Origin: Clostridia bacterium
Lineage (GTDB): Bacteria; Bacillota; Clostridia; Oscillospirales; CAG-272
Direction of reading: 5' to 3'
Length of the DNA: 61,768 nucleotides
Assembly: GCA_024405755.1 (NCBI GenBank)
Contig: JAKSOD010000007.1
Coordinates: forward strand, 1-61,768
The notes beneath the pieces were generated by a model. The model saw only the letters and a program-made list of their open reading frames with translations. It searched no databases and had not been told where the DNA came from. This document shows, one piece after another, positions 9,334-18,218 of the stretch. The number at the start of each line of letters is the position of its first letter. Positions within the stretch are counted from its first letter, which is position 1. The translations under genes and the position numbers were made by a program.

Positions 9334-9609
9334 ATGCATAATTTAATACATATATTTTCACCAAAACAAATTAAAAAAGCACTATTCTCTATCTCACAAG
9401 AATCAATACTCATCCTGAAAACGGGTATAAGCGTCGTATCGTTGGCGTTATGTGTTTTAATTTTTCTTGCTGAACGTGATATCCCGGAAGATCCGTTTGC
9501 CTATATCAGATATTACGCACCAATGACTGAAAACATACTGATGACACTTGTAATCATCATCGGGGGAGCTTTGCTTCTTGATATTTCACTAAAAGACAAA
9601 AAAAAATAA
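9334..9609 (+). CDS. Small two-helix membrane protein, unknown function
   Basis: A 91-aa protein I do not recognise. Two hydrophobic segments are visible, about residues 29-46 (GISVVSLALCVLIFLA) and 67-83 (ILMTLVIIIGGALLLDI). A short acidic loop joins them, and the C-terminus is very basic (KDKKK). The ribosome site is weak (AAAGGAACG, about 9 nt from the ATG). A good promoter lies about 110 bp upstream, which argues for a real gene. A short hairpin-like tail and a MITE follow directly. A role cannot be assigned. Confidence 0.5.
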   Translation: MHNLIHIFSPKQIKKALFSISQESILILKTGISVVSLALCVLIFLAERDIPEDPFAYIRYYAPMTENILMTLVIIIGGALLLDISLKDKKK

Positions 9610-9658
9610 AGAAATCGGCACATGCTTGACACGGTACCGATTTCGATTTCAATATTTA

Positions 9659-9838
9659 TTAAGGCAATACCGCACAATTCTGGCGGTGCAGATGCGCCGT
9701 CAGATTTTTCGTCAGACGATACAAAATGAGGAAGGAATAGTTAATCTATTTCAACGAAATTTTGTGAAGTATGACGGAAAAGATGCAAGCATATGCGCAG
9801 TCAAGGCGTAAGCCGTGAATTGTGCGGTATTGCCTTAA
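9659..9838. mobile_element. MITE, long form (180 bp)
   Basis: Non-coding element bounded by 22-bp terminal inverted repeats, TTAAGGCAATACCGC... at 9659-9680 and its exact reverse complement at 9817-9838. Next to the left end is an inner hairpin (GGCG...CGCC). A 66-bp derivative with the same left ~46 bp and the same ends occurs at 19390-19455. The terminal TTAA may be a duplicated target site or part of the repeat. A flanking TTA is present on both sides. No transposase is encoded, so it would have been mobilised in trans. Its right end contains the stop codon of the helicase gene. Confidence 0.85.
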
Positions 9839-12084
9839 TTATATTCATTCCTGATTTCGAATATTCTCGCTCCAGCTTCGTCAGGTGTAAGTTTGTCAGC
9901 CGCATATGCTTTCCGTAGAAGCGAAGGCGGTACTTTATCGTCATATTTTTCAAAAACAGGGTTTTCGCCCGGAAGAACAAGCGATTCACAGTTTATTCCC
10001 TCTCGCTCTGCGTAACCCGCAAGTCCCTCGAAAAGTTGTCTGTCATCACAGCCTTCCATTTTGAAAGTCATATAACAGCAACCCTCGTATTCAAGTCCGC
10101 TTATCCGGTACTCAGATGCGTGTTTCGCAATGAATTTTCGCAGTGTTCTGAAAGAACGAGTCCCAAGCCAGGGGAAAAGACACCATGAATATCCGCCCAG
10201 ATGAATCATTGAATGTTCAAGCATTCCCGTGTTTCTTGCCAGATGCCTCGCAATTTCGAGTCTGTGAACTGCATTTGGTTTCAGATACGGATAAACCGTA
10301 TCTTCGCCAAGCACCTGATACATCCGTTTCAGAATTTTTGTATGAATCTCACCGTAGTCTCCCGGCCAGGATATCTCCATTTTTCCGTCAACGGATTTTA
10401 CATATATCAACTTTCTCGGAATATCAAGTTCTTCGACCTCCCACACGCGCCCGGCAAGAGCAAATCTGTCGCCAACGGGAGGAGGTGTTGTGATCGTTCC
10501 AATCTCATCAGAACCGCAGCGGACAGTAAAATCCTCGCTGTCTTTGAAAACTGCGTAGAATTTAAAACTTGAAAGCAGTTTTTCTCCCGAAAGTCCGACT
10601 ATTATTTCCTTCTCATCCGTCATTTCAAGATAATCATTTTCAAGCATTGAAACGATAAGAGTTTTGTAGTCTTCGCGTGAAATTCCGGAAAGAGGCGGCA
10701 GTGAAAGAACACGCTGTGCAAGTTCACTGGGTCTTAGTTCACCTGATGACGCGGCAATACTCAATGTCTGATGGAACGCAAGGCTGAAAGGCATTGTCTT
10801 TACGTGTGGAGGTTCAATAAACCTTTCCTCAATATATAACTGAACAATTGCGATAGCTCTTAGGAGTTCCCAAGGGATAAGCTGCGGCAGCGGAGAATTC
10901 GGGAGAGCGTTCTCTTCTCTGAAGACCATCATCATTTCCGGAGGCTGTCCTCGCCTTCCCGATCTGCCGAGCCTTTGCAGAAAACTTGTTACCGAATTAG
11001 GAGAACCGTTCTGCAATACTCTTTCAAGTCTTCCGATATCTATCCCGAGTTCCATAGTAACGGTAGCACAGGTTACAGCGTTTACGTCATCATCCTTCAT
11101 CTTATATTCAGCTTCTTCGCGGATTGAAGCCGAGAGATTACCGTGATGAATAAGGAATATGTCTTTGTCTCCGCGTTTCTTTGCAATCTGTCTGAATGTC
11201 GCGGTAATGTATTCGGTTTCTTCACGTGAATTCGAAAACACGAGTGCCTTTTTGTCTTTAACGCAGTCATACATATATTCATATCCTGCATCAAGAACCG
11301 CGTATCCCTCAGCGGATGTCTCAGGAGTCACGGGAAGATTCTCAGCCGTCGCGCTCTGATCATATCTGTTGTCCTGAACATAAAAATGTTCGAGTCCCAG
11401 ACGCCAACGAAGTTTTTCCGGAGGGAAACGTGAAATATCCGTTTCTCTTCCGCTGCCGGCGGAAAGCCATGCCGCGCCAAGCTCCGGATCTCCGACAGTC
11501 GCTGAAAGTCCGATCCTCCTCGGATGATGACCTATCAGTCTGCCGATACGGCACAACTGACAAATGATCTGATTTCCTCTGTCAGATCCGGTAAGAGTGT
11601 GTATTTCATCAATTACTACAAAGCGCAAGTCGCCGAATATACGTACGATATCATTTGATCTGTTGACAAGCATTGATTCAAGTGATTCGGGCGTAATCTG
11701 CAATATCCCGCGCGGTTCTTCGAGCATTTTTTTCTTATGTGATTGAGTGACATCTCCGTGCCAATGAGTTACGGGAATTCCGGTCAGATCAAGCAGTTCT
11801 TCAATTCGTCCGAACTGATCATTGATAAGACTTTTCAGTGGGGCGATATAAAGCACCGCCACACTGTTCGGAAGATTATTTTCAAGCAGCGATAAAATAG
11901 GAAAGAATGCTGCTTCTGTTTTTCCCGAAGCGGTTGATGATGTCAGCAATAAATTGTTCTCAGTATTGAATAATGACTTGGCTGCAAAAGTCTGGATCGG
12001 GCGAAGGGATTCCCACGAATGCTGATATATATACTCCCGTATAAACGGAGAGAATCTTTCAAATACATTATCCTCTGCGGGCAT
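9835..12084 (-). CDS. Lhr/BrxHI-like DEAD/DEAH-box helicase
   Basis: Superfamily 2 ATP-dependent helicase of 749 aa and the third gene of the TerB-ATPase-helicase operon. Visible motifs are the Q-like RPIQTFAA (about 22-29), motif I STASGKTEA (about 50), motif II DEIH (about 158), motif III SATVG (about 197), and motif VI QRLGRSGRRGQ (about 373). A large C-terminal region of Lhr type follows, without a recognisable nuclease. It starts 16 bp behind the ATPase gene. The closest known setting for such a helicase paired with a DUF2791 ATPase is brxHI-brxD of Pgl/BREX loci. The stop codon TAA lies in the terminal TTAA of the MITE, so the extreme C-terminus may have been trimmed or kept unchanged by insertion at TTAA. 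Confidence 0.85.
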   Translation of the reverse strand: MPAEDNVFERFSPFIREYIYQHSWESLRPIQTFAAKSLFNTENNLLLTSSTASGKTEAAFFPILSLLENNLPNSVAVLYIAPLKSLINDQFGRIEELLDLTGIPVTHWHGDVTQSHKKKMLEEPRGILQITPESLESMLVNRSNDIVRIFGDLRFVVIDEIHTLTGSDRGNQIICQLCRIGRLIGHHPRRIGLSATVGDPELGAAWLSAGSGRETDISRFPPEKLRWRLGLEHFYVQDNRYDQSATAENLPVTPETSAEGYAVLDAGYEYMYDCVKDKKALVFSNSREETEYITATFRQIAKKRGDKDIFLIHHGNLSASIREEAEYKMKDDDVNAVTCATVTMELGIDIGRLERVLQNGSPNSVTSFLQRLGRSGRRGQPPEMMMVFREENALPNSPLPQLIPWELLRAIAIVQLYIEERFIEPPHVKTMPFSLAFHQTLSIAASSGELRPSELAQRVLSLPPLSGISREDYKTLIVSMLENDYLEMTDEKEIIVGLSGEKLLSSFKFYAVFKDSEDFTVRCGSDEIGTITTPPPVGDRFALAGRVWEVEELDIPRKLIYVKSVDGKMEISWPGDYGEIHTKILKRMYQVLGEDTVYPYLKPNAVHRLEIARHLARNTGMLEHSMIHLGGYSWCLFPWLGTRSFRTLRKFIAKHASEYRISGLEYEGCCYMTFKMEGCDDRQLFEGLAGYAEREGINCESLVLPGENPVFEKYDDKVPPSLLRKAYAADKLTPDEAGARIFEIRNEYN

Positions 12085-12100
12085 ATCTGAACCTCACTTC

Positions 12101-13465
12101 TCAGAAATCAATATCATCAGGATCAAAATTCCTTTTTTCTTGCTCAGATTTCACCGAAACCTCTTTTTCCGATTCCGGCTGACCTGTCAGCGACGGATTT
12201 TTATTCACTATATCAGAAAAAGTCATTTCGGGGTTTTGCATCAGGATATTAAGCACCGTCATATAATCACGCAGCATCTCACGCGGAGTAATCATACTGT
12301 CAGCTCCCGCACGGTTAAGACACGATTTCAAAAACTCAACCTGATCGTCAGAAGATAGTCTCGGCTCCCAGCCGTAGTTCTGCGCATGAAGTGAGGTCAT
12401 CCTGACAATCAGCGCAAGCAGTTCGTCATCGGAGAGTCTCGCGAGCCGTATCACCGGACCAACGAGATTCCGGCATCCGTCAACAGAAAATCTGCTGTCG
12501 CAAAGACGGCTTCTCAACGCCTCATAACTGAAAAGTCCCCTGCGTGTATCTTCAAGAAACTGCGGAGTTCCTCCGAGAACAAGTCCGAGGTAAGGCGCAC
12601 GTCCCTGAAGAGTATCGTTAAACATTGACAGTATTTTTTCATAATTGTTTTCCCGTGAGATACGGTGAGGTATTTTATATAAATTCACGCATTCATCAAT
12701 AAAGATGAGAAGTCCGCGGTATCCCATTCTGTGAGACAGAGCAGCCCATAATTTCAGAAAGTCATACCAGTTACTGTCACCGATTACGGTAGAAACGTCA
12801 AATCCGAGTTCACGCCTCGCCTCCGTCTTTGCTGAATATTCCCCGCGCAGCCACCTCAGACATGCCACTGCACGGTTTTCATCACCTCTGACAGTGGAGA
12901 TATAGTATTCTCTTATTACTCGGGAAAAATCATATCCGCCCACAAGAAATTCAATCTCTCCGAGCTGACGGCGTATTTCCATTTCCAATGCGGAAGCACA
13001 GCGTTCGGGATCGTCTCTTATGTCATCTGAAGTTTTTTCCTGAATTGAAAATATCCATTTGGCGATTATTTTTTGAAGTGCTCCTCCGTCGGGAGAGGAT
13101 TTTGAGGCAAGATTTTTCATCAGTTCACGGTAAGTGGCAACCCCGGCACCGCCGCTTCCGTACAATCTTCTTTCGGGTGAAAGATCGCAGTCTGCAGTCA
13201 GAAAATCCCGTTCGAGTGCATATCCCCGGATAAGCTGAATCAGAAAACTTTTGCCGCTTCCGTACCTTCCTATGAGGAAACGCATAGTTCCCCCGCCTTC
13301 ATTTATCATTTCAAGGTCGGACAAAAATGCGTTTATCTCATCACGTCTTCCGATAGCAATGAATGGTGCACCGGCACGCGGTACCACACCCGCTGAGACC
13401 GAAGATATCAATGAAGACAGGATCCGTTTCGGTATTTGCTGCTGCACAGTTTTTTTCTGATTCAT
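12101..13465 (-). CDS. BrxC/BrxD-like (DUF2791) P-loop ATPase
   Basis: A 454-aa AAA-type ATPase. The Walker A motif is GRYGSGKSF (about residues 67-75) and Walker B is LLIFIDECVNL (about 248-258). The family is the BREX BrxC/BrxD-type ATP-binding domain (formerly DUF2791), and the modest length fits BrxD rather than the ~1,200-aa BrxC. It is the middle gene of a three-gene leftward operon, 44 bp behind the TerB-like gene and 16 bp ahead of the helicase. The N-terminal ~60 residues and a Ser/Glu/Asp-rich C-terminal tail look flexible. The likely function, by analogy, is an ATP-driven DNA remodelling or signalling subunit acting with the helicase. That is inference. Confidence 0.8.
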   Translation of the reverse strand: MNQKKTVQQQIPKRILSSLISSVSAGVVPRAGAPFIAIGRRDEINAFLSDLEMINEGGGTMRFLIGRYGSGKSFLIQLIRGYALERDFLTADCDLSPERRLYGSGGAGVATYRELMKNLASKSSPDGGALQKIIAKWIFSIQEKTSDDIRDDPERCASALEMEIRRQLGEIEFLVGGYDFSRVIREYYISTVRGDENRAVACLRWLRGEYSAKTEARRELGFDVSTVIGDSNWYDFLKLWAALSHRMGYRGLLIFIDECVNLYKIPHRISRENNYEKILSMFNDTLQGRAPYLGLVLGGTPQFLEDTRRGLFSYEALRSRLCDSRFSVDGCRNLVGPVIRLARLSDDELLALIVRMTSLHAQNYGWEPRLSSDDQVEFLKSCLNRAGADSMITPREMLRDYMTVLNILMQNPEMTFSDIVNKNPSLTGQPESEKEVSVKSEQEKRNFDPDDIDF

Positions 13466-13509
13466 TTTTATCTGTCCTTTCTTTTTTAAATCTACTCTTA
13501 AAGATTATT

Positions 13510-15243
13510 TCAGCCGATTATTGACCTGACATCTTCGATATAATCATCAATAACGCAATATCCGTTTCCCGAATCTTCAAGTATGATATCACCGAGTATT
13601 TCAACCGCTTTTTCGTTGATCGAATCAGCCGCCGCATCTGTAAGTTTCCCCATTATCACGGATAGTCTTTCTTGCTCTGCCCTATTATTCTCGAGTGCTG
13701 CACAAAGAAAACGTATCTCGTCAGGTGTAAAACCGCTTCCTGCACCGGTATATGAAAAATCCTCGTTACCGACATTCTTCACAATCGGCGCAATATTTTT
13801 TAAAATATCATGGGAAATATTATCCGATATGTTTCCGGTTTCATTCACTGAATATATTTCGTCTTTTTTATCGGAATCAGTAAAAGCGTCAACTAATTTT
13901 TCCGTTGTTTCCCACGAGAGTTCCTCGATTTTTGATGCCGCCTCAAAAGTCAGTTCCGACTTCTGAGGCTCATAATACTTCTCATAAGCAGGCACATTTT
14001 CGGCAGGAGTGCGTGATTTTACGGGTAACACAGAATCAAAATATCTGTCTGCTGTCTTTTTCAGATCCGCGTTCAAGCCCGGACAAGAAAGTTTTGATTT
14101 TATTCCGAGATATGCTCTGATGCGATTCTCTGAATATTTAAGCAAATCAGTTATAATAAATCGTAATTCGTGAGAATGTGAAAATGAACAATACTCGATC
14201 TCAATCCTTTTTTTGATCCGCGGTGAACATAATGCACCGGTATATGAATCCCTTACAGTACGGCTGTCCTGCAGACCCGCACTCAAAAACGGACGTGTAC
14301 CGTCTTTATCTCCGGCAAGTGCAGCTGCAATAACTCCTTCACCGTGTTTCCGGTACAAATCCGCATTTCCCCCCGACGCAAATTTACTTTTGCAAAAATC
14401 ATAATTTGAGCAGTATTTCATAAGAAGACGTGCGTATACGCTTCCGTCTCCGCTTGTATCAATGTAAAACTCCTTGAGCGAAGCATTTTTGAAAATATCA
14501 GAACTGATCTTTCCGAGTTTTTTATACGGCGGATCTATATGATTGATAAGGCAAAAATCACATAGCCACTCAGCAATCTGAACATCAAGTCGCGGAAATG
14601 ACTCACGGTATGCAAGCCATACATCCGTCATATCATTCAGAGTTTTCTCCGGTGGAGTCATATCCGAAAGGTTTATCAATTCATACAGATAAAGAAGTAT
14701 ATAACTGTAATCAGCACAAGGAGCCAATCCTTTTCTTACAGCAGTTCTTATCCACAGATAATACTCAAACTGTGCCTCAGTCAGTTGTGAATACTGCGGC
14801 ATATAGGAGAAAAAAGGGACGTACGGAACTTCTTTTCCCTCAATACCGCTTACTCTCTGTGCCGTTTTGCAGAACTGCTCATAATAACTGTAATTCGTAT
14901 GCCAACCATAGATCCGGACTTTATGGATCAACGAATTTTCAGGAGAATACTCCTGTTCGGGAACATTTTTTTTTGACTTAATAACATTATGCTGTGTGAG
15001 TGAAGAAGGCTCGCCGGAAGTCCTTTCCGGTATTTTTTCTGTTTTTTGATTTGTTGTGTCGTCGTTTTCAGTTTGAACTGCGGGAAGTCCGATCTCAATC
15101 TCAGAGGGGGTAATATGTTCTGACGGAACAGGTCGCGAACGTTTTTTTGCCGGCGCAAGATAACTGATATCCCAGAAATCATCAACGGAATCATTATTTT
15201 GCCGAATTCCGTTATTTTTTTTATCCGAATTGTAATTTTCCAT
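13510..15243 (-). CDS. TerB-N/TerB-C domain protein
   Basis: A 577-aa protein and the first gene of the triad. The N-terminal ~100 residues are polar and disordered, with an FWDISYLAP motif near residue 23. A TerB_N-type domain (about 105-260) contains KVRIYGWHTNYSYYEQF and VPFFSYMPQYSQLTE, followed by an ADYSYILLYLYELINL helix. The C-terminal ~85 residues (EIRFLCAAL...INEKAVEILGDIILED) match the TerB_C pattern. These modules come from tellurite-resistance-associated TerB proteins. Comparative work on Ter systems has linked such proteins to DNA-processing gene clusters. No catalytic residues are evident, so it is more likely a scaffold or sensor. GGGGGAAG lies 6 nt before the ATG, and a consensus promoter sits upstream. 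Confidence 0.75.
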   Translation of the reverse strand: MENYNSDKKNNGIRQNNDSVDDFWDISYLAPAKKRSRPVPSEHITPSEIEIGLPAVQTENDDTTNQKTEKIPERTSGEPSSLTQHNVIKSKKNVPEQEYSPENSLIHKVRIYGWHTNYSYYEQFCKTAQRVSGIEGKEVPYVPFFSYMPQYSQLTEAQFEYYLWIRTAVRKGLAPCADYSYILLYLYELINLSDMTPPEKTLNDMTDVWLAYRESFPRLDVQIAEWLCDFCLINHIDPPYKKLGKISSDIFKNASLKEFYIDTSGDGSVYARLLMKYCSNYDFCKSKFASGGNADLYRKHGEGVIAAALAGDKDGTRPFLSAGLQDSRTVRDSYTGALCSPRIKKRIEIEYCSFSHSHELRFIITDLLKYSENRIRAYLGIKSKLSCPGLNADLKKTADRYFDSVLPVKSRTPAENVPAYEKYYEPQKSELTFEAASKIEELSWETTEKLVDAFTDSDKKDEIYSVNETGNISDNISHDILKNIAPIVKNVGNEDFSYTGAGSGFTPDEIRFLCAALENNRAEQERLSVIMGKLTDAAADSINEKAVEILGDIILEDSGNGYCVIDDYIEDVRSIIG

Positions 15244-15275
15244 TAGGACTTCCCCCTTTCTTATCGTATCATTAT

Positions 15276-15304
15276 ATTATAACTCAATTTCACAACTCTG
15301 TCAA
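15276..15304 (-). promoter_or_regulatory. Promoter of the TerB-ATPase-helicase operon
   Basis: Minus strand: TTGACA (15299-15304), a 17-bp spacer and TATAAT (15276-15281), about 30 bp upstream of the TerB-like start. Both hexamers are perfect consensus, suggesting constitutive expression. No operator palindrome was seen around it. Confidence 0.8.
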
Positions 15305-15393
15305 TACGATCTCCTTTTTAATTTACAAATACATAAGTTTAAAAAATATCCAATAAAATCTTATTTTATTTTTAAATATGGGACAAAAAACAC

Positions 15394-15422
15394 TTGAAAT
15401 TACAAATTCTTTGGGTTATAAT
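15394..15422 (+). promoter_or_regulatory. ireB-ribF promoter
   Basis: TTGAAA (15394-15399), a 17-bp spacer and TATAAT (15417-15422), about 50 bp before the ireB start. Confidence 0.75.
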
Positions 15423-15470
15423 ATAATAGTATCATTTTAACATAACCACATGCAAACAAGGAGTGAACAA

Positions 15471-15767
15471 ATGATGCAGGGTAAATCAAACAATTTTTCA
15501 TCATTTATCTCAACACCGAACACCGAAACACGCACGTATCCGAGTACCGCCGATAAGGACGAATCCATAAGAGAGATTCTTTCCGCTGTCTATGACGCTC
15601 TTGCGGACAAGGGATATGATCCCGTAAACCAGATTGTCGGATATATTCTTTCCGAGGATCCCACTTATATCACCAACCATAAAAACGCCCGCGGACTTAT
15701 CAGACGTTTTGATCGTGATGAACTCCTCGATGCTCTTGCAAGATTCTATTTCAACGACAAAAAATAA
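15471..15767 (+). CDS. ireB: IreB-family regulatory phosphoprotein (UPF0297)
   Basis: Small cytosolic protein of 98 aa matching the UPF0297/YrzL/IreB family. In Enterococcus, IreB is a substrate of the Ser/Thr kinase IreK and affects cephalosporin tolerance. The conserved core IREILSAVYDALADKGYDPVNQIVGYILSEDPTYI is seen, with the KNARGLIRRFDRDEL segment after it. The ORF is open from 15450, but AAGGAG lies 7 nt before the ATG at 15471, which is taken as the start. The usual partners yrrK/ruvX and alaS are not adjacent. It is followed one base later by ribF, so the two are probably co-translated. Confidence 0.92.
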   Translation: MMQGKSNNFSSFISTPNTETRTYPSTADKDESIREILSAVYDALADKGYDPVNQIVGYILSEDPTYITNHKNARGLIRRFDRDELLDALARFYFNDKK

Positions 15768-15768
15768 T

Positions 15769-16707
15769 ATGGGTACCCTTGAAATACGGGATATCACGTC
15801 AGCGACTGACGGAAAAACAGATGAGACAGCGGTTGCTCTCGGCACTTTTGACGGAATGCATGCGGGACATCGGACAATAATTGATGCTGCCGTAAAGTCA
15901 GCAGCCGATCGGGGGCTTATCCCCGCCGTGTTCACATTCAGAGATCCTCCGGCACGATATCTTTGTTCCGAAAAGACGCCTCTGCTTTCAAATACGGAAG
16001 AACGCTGTGATTTGTTCTTTAAGTCAGGGATAAAACGCATTTATATTGCTGATTTTCCTTCCTTTATGAACTTATCACCATCCGATTTTATTTCCGATAT
16101 TCTCGTTGACCGCTGCCGTGCCAAATCCGTAGTATGCGGCTTTAATTTCACGTTCGGGAAAGACGGAACGGGAAAAAGTGAGAATCTTGCAAGATACTTC
16201 AAAGACTCATTCAAATGTGTCCCGGCATCTACATACGAAGGCACTCCGATAAGTTCAAGCAGAATAAGGCAACAAATACTTAAGGGCAATGTTACCGATG
16301 CCGCCTCAATGCTTGGGCGACCGTATTCCTTTTCCCTTCCCGTTATCCATGGCAGGCACGACGGAACAGCCCTCGGATTTCCGACTTTGAATCAGATCCC
16401 GACTTCTGACCGTGCAATACCGGCGACGGGAGTCTACATAACATATGCTATTCTTTCCGACGGTCAAAGAATTTCATCAGTTACGGATGTCGGTGTGGCT
16501 CCTACACTTGATAATTCCGGCATTCTTCGTTTTGAAACCCATCTGCTGGATACTTCCGCAGATCTTTACGGTAAGCGCATTACTGTTGAGTTCCTTCAAA
16601 GGATACGCCCTGAAATAACTTTTTCCGACCCGTCCGTCCTCGCTGCACAGATTTCTTCAGACGTGGCAAAGGCTCGGCTTTATTTTTCTTTTTGCGACCT
16701 GCACTGA
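15769..16707 (+). CDS. ribF: Bifunctional riboflavin kinase / FAD synthetase
   Basis: Makes FMN from riboflavin + ATP and then FAD. It is 312 aa, the usual family length. The N-terminal FAD synthetase domain shows GTFDGMHAGHRTII (about residues 24-37) and the SSSRIRQQILKG motif near 164. The C-terminal flavokinase domain has GRPYSFSLPVIHGRHDG and LGFPTLN, with ATGVYI following. The start at 15769 was chosen because it immediately follows the ireB stop and aligns with family N-termini. There is no clear ribosome site, so coupling to ireB translation is likely. An upstream in-frame opening to 15634 lies inside ireB and is rejected. Confidence 0.95.
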   Translation: MGTLEIRDITSATDGKTDETAVALGTFDGMHAGHRTIIDAAVKSAADRGLIPAVFTFRDPPARYLCSEKTPLLSNTEERCDLFFKSGIKRIYIADFPSFMNLSPSDFISDILVDRCRAKSVVCGFNFTFGKDGTGKSENLARYFKDSFKCVPASTYEGTPISSSRIRQQILKGNVTDAASMLGRPYSFSLPVIHGRHDGTALGFPTLNQIPTSDRAIPATGVYITYAILSDGQRISSVTDVGVAPTLDNSGILRFETHLLDTSADLYGKRITVEFLQRIRPEITFSDPSVLAAQISSDVAKARLYFSFCDLH

Positions 16708-16749
16708 TTTTTATACATTGCAGGTGCTCACATATAGATTGATGAATTG

Positions 16750-18078
16750 ATGAAAATAAAAAAATATAAGACAATAGCAGTACGCTGTTTTTCCATTATA
16801 TGCTGTATTTTTTTACTGCTTCCGCTTGGTATGATATCCGGTAATGCGGTTGAATATTCGGAAATACCGATAAATAAAGCACGTTCAATTTTCCTTTATA
16901 ATATTGAAAATGATTGTATTCTTGTTTCTCAGAATATAGATACAGTGATTCCGCCTGCCTCGACCGCCAAAATAATGGCCGGACTGATCGCCGTTGAAAA
17001 AATGGAGTCCGATCTTGACCGAAAAGTAAAAGTCACCTCTCAGATGCGTGAAGGCGTCGTCGGAAACGACTACGGACTTATGCCCGGAGATACTCCTACA
17101 TACCGTGATCTGCTTTATCTTGCATTCTGCGGGTGTTACAATGACGCAGTATCCATAATAGAATACGTTTTAGCCGGAGGCAACGAAGAATTTGTCAATC
17201 TTATGAATCAAAAGGCTGCTTCTCTCGGTATGACTCATACGCACTATACTAACGCTACAGGACTTCATGACGCTCAGATGTACACTACCGTCAGAGATCT
17301 GATCAAACTTTCTTTGCAGGCGTATTCCTCTTCTCTGTTTATGATGATTACATCGACAGCACAGTATAAAACAGAGGGACTCGCAAAGGAATCTTCATTC
17401 TACAACAGAAATTACCTTGTCAGCAAAGGAAGACTTTCAACTTATTATAATTCAAAATGCCGTGGACTGAATGCAGGAAGCACATCCGAAGCGGGATACT
17501 GCTTAGTTACGGTAGCCGAATCGGACGGGGTATCATATCTGTGTATCGTTATGGGAGCGGAGTCAGACAACGACGGAAAAATATATTCATATTCCATTGC
17601 CAATCTCCTCATAAAATGGGCATATGAAAAATACGGTTACGTTGAAATTCTTTCAGGCGGAGCTTTCTCAACGGAATTGCCTGTTAAAATGTCAATGGAT
17701 GCCGAAAATGTACTCGTAGTTCCTGAAAAGTCGGTCAAAGTTTATCAGCCTCTTAATGTTATTACAGAGGAAAACCGGATCAAATACGATTATATACTCA
17801 GTGTGGATTACATTGACGCTCCGGTTACGGAAGGAACTCCCGTCGGAGAGATTACGGTCTATATTGACGGAAATCCGGTTGCATCAGTAAATCTTGTAAC
17901 CAAGACTTCGATTGCACGAAGCGAATTACTTTACGTTCTTGAAAGAATACGCAATTTCTCAAGCAGCAGATTTTTTATTTCTTCTGTTATAAGTGCTGTC
18001 ATAATTACTGTGATATATCTTGTTATCCAATCTGCATTGAGAGCATCAAAAGCAAACGGACGGACGAGATACAGATAA
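16750..18078 (+). CDS. D-Ala-D-Ala carboxypeptidase paralog with degraded active-site motifs
   Basis: Peptidase S11 (PBP5/DacF-like) fold, 442 aa. It has an N-terminal signal/anchor (about 8-30) and an unusual C-terminal membrane segment (about 412-430). The first catalytic motif is intact as PASTAKIM (Ser-x-x-Lys). The second, normally Ser-x-Asn, reads Cys-Tyr-Asn in FCGCYNDAV. The third, normally Lys-Thr-Gly, reads Asn-Ala-Gly in RGLNAGSTSEAGYC. Compare the fully canonical paralog at 25100-26290. Loss of the KTG Lys and Thr argues against normal carboxypeptidase activity, so it may be a regulatory or binding pseudo-enzyme. The TTG at 16747 is also open, but the ATG at 16750 is preferred. 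Confidence 0.8.
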   Translation: MKIKKYKTIAVRCFSIICCIFLLLPLGMISGNAVEYSEIPINKARSIFLYNIENDCILVSQNIDTVIPPASTAKIMAGLIAVEKMESDLDRKVKVTSQMREGVVGNDYGLMPGDTPTYRDLLYLAFCGCYNDAVSIIEYVLAGGNEEFVNLMNQKAASLGMTHTHYTNATGLHDAQMYTTVRDLIKLSLQAYSSSLFMMITSTAQYKTEGLAKESSFYNRNYLVSKGRLSTYYNSKCRGLNAGSTSEAGYCLVTVAESDGVSYLCIVMGAESDNDGKIYSYSIANLLIKWAYEKYGYVEILSGGAFSTELPVKMSMDAENVLVVPEKSVKVYQPLNVITEENRIKYDYILSVDYIDAPVTEGTPVGEITVYIDGNPVASVNLVTKTSIARSELLYVLERIRNFSSSRFFISSVISAVIITVIYLVIQSALRASKANGRTRYR

Positions 18079-18134
18079 AATGCTACTCTCTTTTACGGAT
18101 CACGCGTCGTGCTGCATAATATTTAAAATTTCTA

Positions 18135-18163
18135 TTGACATGACAAACTTTTTCGGGTATAAT
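18135..18163 (+). promoter_or_regulatory. acpP promoter
   Basis: TTGACA (18135-18140), a 17-bp spacer and TATAAT (18158-18163), both perfect consensus, 55 bp before the acpP start. Confidence 0.8.
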
Positions 18164-18218
18164 ATTCAAGTATGAATAGATTTTATTATTCTTATATGAA
18201 ATAATCGGAGGTTATAAT

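Noticed and set aside
9137..9364. 75-codon minus-strand ORF
   Set aside because: It lies in AT-rich DNA with low-complexity Tyr/Ile/Asn content, overlaps a better-supported plus-strand gene and its promoter, and has no ribosome site.
11097..11567. Several short ORFs overlapping the helicase gene on both strands
   Set aside because: They share no ribosome sites or domains and lie wholly inside a helicase gene with intact motifs.
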